This document shows positions 61,852 through 64,000 of a stretch of 64,000 nt of DNA, piece after piece (position 1 is the first letter of the stretch; every line of letters starts with the position of its first letter). The notes beneath the pieces are model-generated. The model did not search any database. It had not been told where the DNA came from and worked only from the letters and a program-made list of their open reading frames with translations. The translations under genes and the position numbers were made by a program. The stretch is from Streptomyces sp. SUK 48 (GTDB lineage: Bacteria; Actinomycetota; Actinomycetes; Streptomycetales; Streptomycetaceae): assembly GCF_009650765.1 (NCBI RefSeq), contig NZ_CP045740.1, positions 1,736,001 through 1,800,000 of the forward strand, in the 5' to 3' direction.

Positions 61852-63143
61852 ACGGTCTCCTTGCGGTCACGGTGGTCCGAGCGGTCGGTGCGCTCCGTCC
61901 GGTCCGCGGCCGGGGGGCGCAGCGCGGTGGCCAGTCCGGCCAGCGCCTCCTCGGCCGCCCGCGCCGCGGCGGCCGCGGAGGAACCGTTCGTGATCACATG
62001 GCCCAGCCGGCCCCGGAAGTCCTCGGCGGGACCTACCGGCGCCTCCGGCGCGCGGTACAGCGCGGCGTCCACCACCCCCGGCACCTCCCGGGCTCGGGAC
62101 AGGGCCGCCTCGACGGCGTCCGCGGGACCGAGGGTGCCCGCCGCGTCGACGGTGAGGAAGCGGATCGACGCCCCGCCGTCCCGGTCGCCCTCCGGCGTCA
62201 CCGGCAGCCCGGCCGCCGCCCGCACCTGCGCGGTGACCAGGTCGATCCCCCGGGCGCGGCGCACCAGTTCGGGGATCATCCCGCCGGCCAGCCGCGGGTT
62301 GACCTCGATCACCCGGGGCCCGTCGTCGTCCAGCCGCAGCTCCACATGCGCCGCGCCCCAGCCGAGCCCGAGGGCCCGTACGGCGGCGACCGCGCACCCG
62401 GTCAGGGCGTCCCGCTGCCGCGCCGGCAGGGCGGCGGGCAGGTCGTGGCCGGTCTCGACGAACACCGGGGGCGGACCGACGTGTTTGGCGACGGTCACCA
62501 CGGCCTCGTGCCCGACCACCTCGACCGAGAACTCCCGGCCCGTCAGGTACGACTCGACCAGAATCCGGGTCGGCGCGGCCAGCCCCCGCTCGTTGACGGT
62601 GGCCGCCAGCAGGGCGCCGGCGTGGTCGGCGACCTCGCCGGGGCTCGCGCACAGCCGTACCCCGACGCTTCCGGAGCCCTGCACCGGCTTGACCACCACG
62701 GGCAGGCCCAGCCGGGCGGCCGCGTCGACGGCCTCCGCGACCTCGCCCACCTCCGTGAACCCGGGCACCGGCACCCCGGCCCCGGCGAGGAGGCGGCGCT
62801 GGGTGGTCTTGTCGCGGCAGGCCCGTACGGCGTCGGCGGACGGACCGGGCAGGCCGAGCCGGGCCGCCAGCTCGGCGGCGGTGGCCACGAAGTACTCGGA
62901 GCTGGACAGCACGCCCGCGATCTCCGTGTCCGCGGCCAGTTCCCGCACCGCCGACCAGAGGGCCTCGGGGTCGGCGGTGTCGACGGTCACCGTGCGCAGG
63001 CCGTCCTCGGCGGCGTACGGATAGCGTCCGGGATCGGCGCCGAGCAGCACCGGTTCGATGCCCGCCGCGACGGCCCGCCGTGCGAACTGGCGCCCTGTGC
63101 CGGTGGTGTTGGACTCGATCAGGAGGAGCAGCCGGTCGCTCAT
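61848..63143 (-). CDS. ATP-grasp ligase of the second biosynthetic operon
   Basis: A 431-aa ATP-grasp protein of the amino-acid-ligase group (BacD/carnosine-synthase-like fold). The pre-grasp domain starts MSDRLLLLIESNTTGTG; the nucleotide-binding part has LPVVVKPVQGSGSVGVRLC and VESYLTGREFSVEVVG; the catalytic block is AHVELRLDDDGPRVIEVNP followed by RLAGG. It should form an amide from a carboxylate and an amine with ADP release. It is coupled by ATGA overlaps to the PLP enzyme upstream and the lyase downstream. Start 63143 is preferred over 63377, which lies in the PLP gene. Confidence 0.92.
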   Translation of the reverse strand: MSDRLLLLIESNTTGTGRQFARRAVAAGIEPVLLGADPGRYPYAAEDGLRTVTVDTADPEALWSAVRELAADTEIAGVLSSSEYFVATAAELAARLGLPGPSADAVRACRDKTTQRRLLAGAGVPVPGFTEVGEVAEAVDAAARLGLPVVVKPVQGSGSVGVRLCASPGEVADHAGALLAATVNERGLAAPTRILVESYLTGREFSVEVVGHEAVVTVAKHVGPPPVFVETGHDLPAALPARQRDALTGCAVAAVRALGLGWGAAHVELRLDDDGPRVIEVNPRLAGGMIPELVRRARGIDLVTAQVRAAAGLPVTPEGDRDGGASIRFLTVDAAGTLGPADAVEAALSRAREVPGVVDAALYRAPEAPVGPAEDFRGRLGHVITNGSSAAAAARAAEEALAGLATALRPPAADRTERTDRSDHRDRKETV

Positions 63144-64000
63144 GCGCCCGCTCCGGGCACCATCACATCGTCGAACCGCCGCCGCGCCCACAGCAGCCGC
63201 GACCAGGTCGCCGGCGCGTCCAGCGGATGCTCGACCAGGGCGGGGCCCGCCGGATCGGCGGCCGGGGTGATGCCCTGCTCGCGCAGCCATGCCTCGTTGT
63301 AGACGGTCGACTGGTAGCGGTAGCCCTCGTCCGGCAGTACGGCCACCACCGTGCTGTCCGGGTTCTGCCGCGCCCACCAGGCGGCGACCTGGAAGGACGC
63401 GCCGCTCGTCGGGCCCATGAACAGGCCGTGGGTGCGGAAGAGTTCATGGGTGGCGTGGAACGCCTCGGGCGCGGTGACCCAGTGCACCTCGTCGTAGGCG
63501 GAGTGCCGCACATTGCCGGGGTGGATGCTGCTGCCCAGGCCGCGCAGCATCCGGGGGCGGTCCGGGGTGCCGAAGATGATCGAGCCGTGGGTGTCGACGC
63601 CGACCAGGTGCAGGGCCGGGTCGGACAGCCGCAGCGCCGCCGCGAGACCGCCCGTGGAGCCGCCCGAACCGACCGGGCCGACCAGGCAGTCCACCGGGCC
63701 GAGGGTGCCGCCGATCAGTTCGGCGACCGAGCCGTACGCGGCCGGGTTGTCGGGGTTGTCGTACTGGCCCGGTACGAAGCTGTCCGGGCGCTCCAGGCGC
63801 AGTTCCTCCACCCGGGCGAGCCGGGCGCCCTGGATGCCGCCGGGCTGTCCGGTGTCCTCGACGATCTCCACCGTCGCGCCGAGCATCGTCAGCCGGGTGT
63901 ACAGCTCCCGGTCGATCGCCGCGTCGCCGACGATGGTGAGGGGGTAGCCGCGCAGCCGGCACACCATGGCGAGGCCGAGGGCGAAGGTGCCCGACGAGGT
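63140..64000 (-). CDS. PLP-dependent cysteine-synthase-family enzyme (5' end beyond the window)
   Basis: The visible ~286 C-terminal residues belong to fold-type II beta-replacement enzymes. The substrate-carboxylate loop, normally TSGNTG or SSGN, reads SSGTFALGLA; VGPVGSGGSTGGLA is the phosphate-binding loop, and GPTSGASF follows near the C-terminus. The PLP lysine lies outside the window. Related SbnA-type enzymes join O-phosphoserine-derived aminoacrylate to an amino-acid nitrogen. It is the first visible gene of a coupled operon with an ATP-grasp ligase and an argininosuccinate-lyase-like enzyme. An ATG at 63967 is internal to the fold and is not the start. Confidence 0.88.
   Translation of the reverse strand, partial: TSSGTFALGLAMVCRLRGYPLTIVGDAAIDRELYTRLTMLGATVEIVEDTGQPGGIQGARLARVEELRLERPDSFVPGQYDNPDNPAAYGSVAELIGGTLGPVDCLVGPVGSGGSTGGLAAALRLSDPALHLVGVDTHGSIIFGTPDRPRMLRGLGSSIHPGNVRHSAYDEVHWVTAPEAFHATHELFRTHGLFMGPTSGASFQVAAWWARQNPDSTVVAVLPDEGYRYQSTVYNEAWLREQGITPAADPAGPALVEHPLDAPATWSRLLWARRRFDDVMVPGAGA

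Overview
The DNA is about 70% G+C, its genes are packed in translationally coupled operons, and it carries a cvn conservon with two P450s, an AllR-type allantoin/glyoxylate locus, an RNase Sa-type ribonuclease and several XRE/MmyB-like regulators. Together these point to a Streptomyces chromosome, probably an accessory-rich arm-proximal part. No tRNA, rRNA, CRISPR array or intact insertion sequence was seen.

Layout. 1-6.2 kb: 3' end of a Clp ATPase, gamma-glutamyltransferase, a membrane-anchored hypothetical, exonuclease III, an MBL-fold hydrolase. 6.2-12.4 kb: a PcaD/PcaC fusion whose hydrolase nucleophile is replaced, then two similar divergons (aldo/keto reductase vs XRE; SDR vs XRE, the second XRE frameshifted). 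12.6-18.1 kb: a six-gene conservon, cvnA-B-C-D plus CYP157-like and CYP154-like P450s, every junction overlapping. 18.4-30.7 kb: the most unusual region, an NRPS/PKS-free gene set. A minus-strand operon encodes an LLM monooxygenase, an MFS exporter, a B12-binding mutase small subunit, ATP-grasp ligase 1, a PP-loop adenylating enzyme, a glutamate-mutase-like large subunit, ATP-grasp ligase 2 and a flavin reductase. Divergent from it lie a possible 32-aa peptide ORF, an AsnA/class-II aaRS-like protein and a stand-alone glutamate-synthase FMN domain. A ketopantoate-reductase-like gene borders it. 31-38.6 kb: secreted SLT-domain protein, SWIM and SNF2 proteins, a membrane protein, a ROK kinase. 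38.7-43.8 kb: sugar ABC transporter, GntR regulator and Gfo/Idh/MocA dehydrogenase, with two shared TTGTCCTGACA operators. 43.9-49.3 kb: P450, RNase Sa-like enzyme, TetR/GNAT pair with a clear palindrome, AIM24 protein, flavohemoprotein. 49.7-56.9 kb: allantoicase, allantoinase (frameshifted), IclR/AllR regulator, HD phosphohydrolase, MobA-like transferase, malate synthase, with three AllR-like sites. 57-64 kb: a second minus-strand operon running in from beyond the window edge (PLP enzyme, ATP-grasp, argininosuccinate-lyase-like enzyme with a 15-bp tandem repeat, MFS exporter, PPTase, HipA-like kinase).

How the genes work together. The 18-30 kb set could isomerise glutamate (or an analogue) to a 3-methylaspartate-type unit, amidate or ligate it through the AsnA-like, PP-loop and ATP-grasp enzymes, oxidise it with an FMNH2-dependent monooxygenase fed by the flavin reductase, and export it. 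This is inference; no known product is recognised. The 57-64 kb operon looks like a non-proteinogenic amino acid/amide pathway tied to a carrier-protein system outside the window. Four apparent frameshifts all need exactly one added base in a C/G run, which suggests sequencing error at least as strongly as true pseudogenes.
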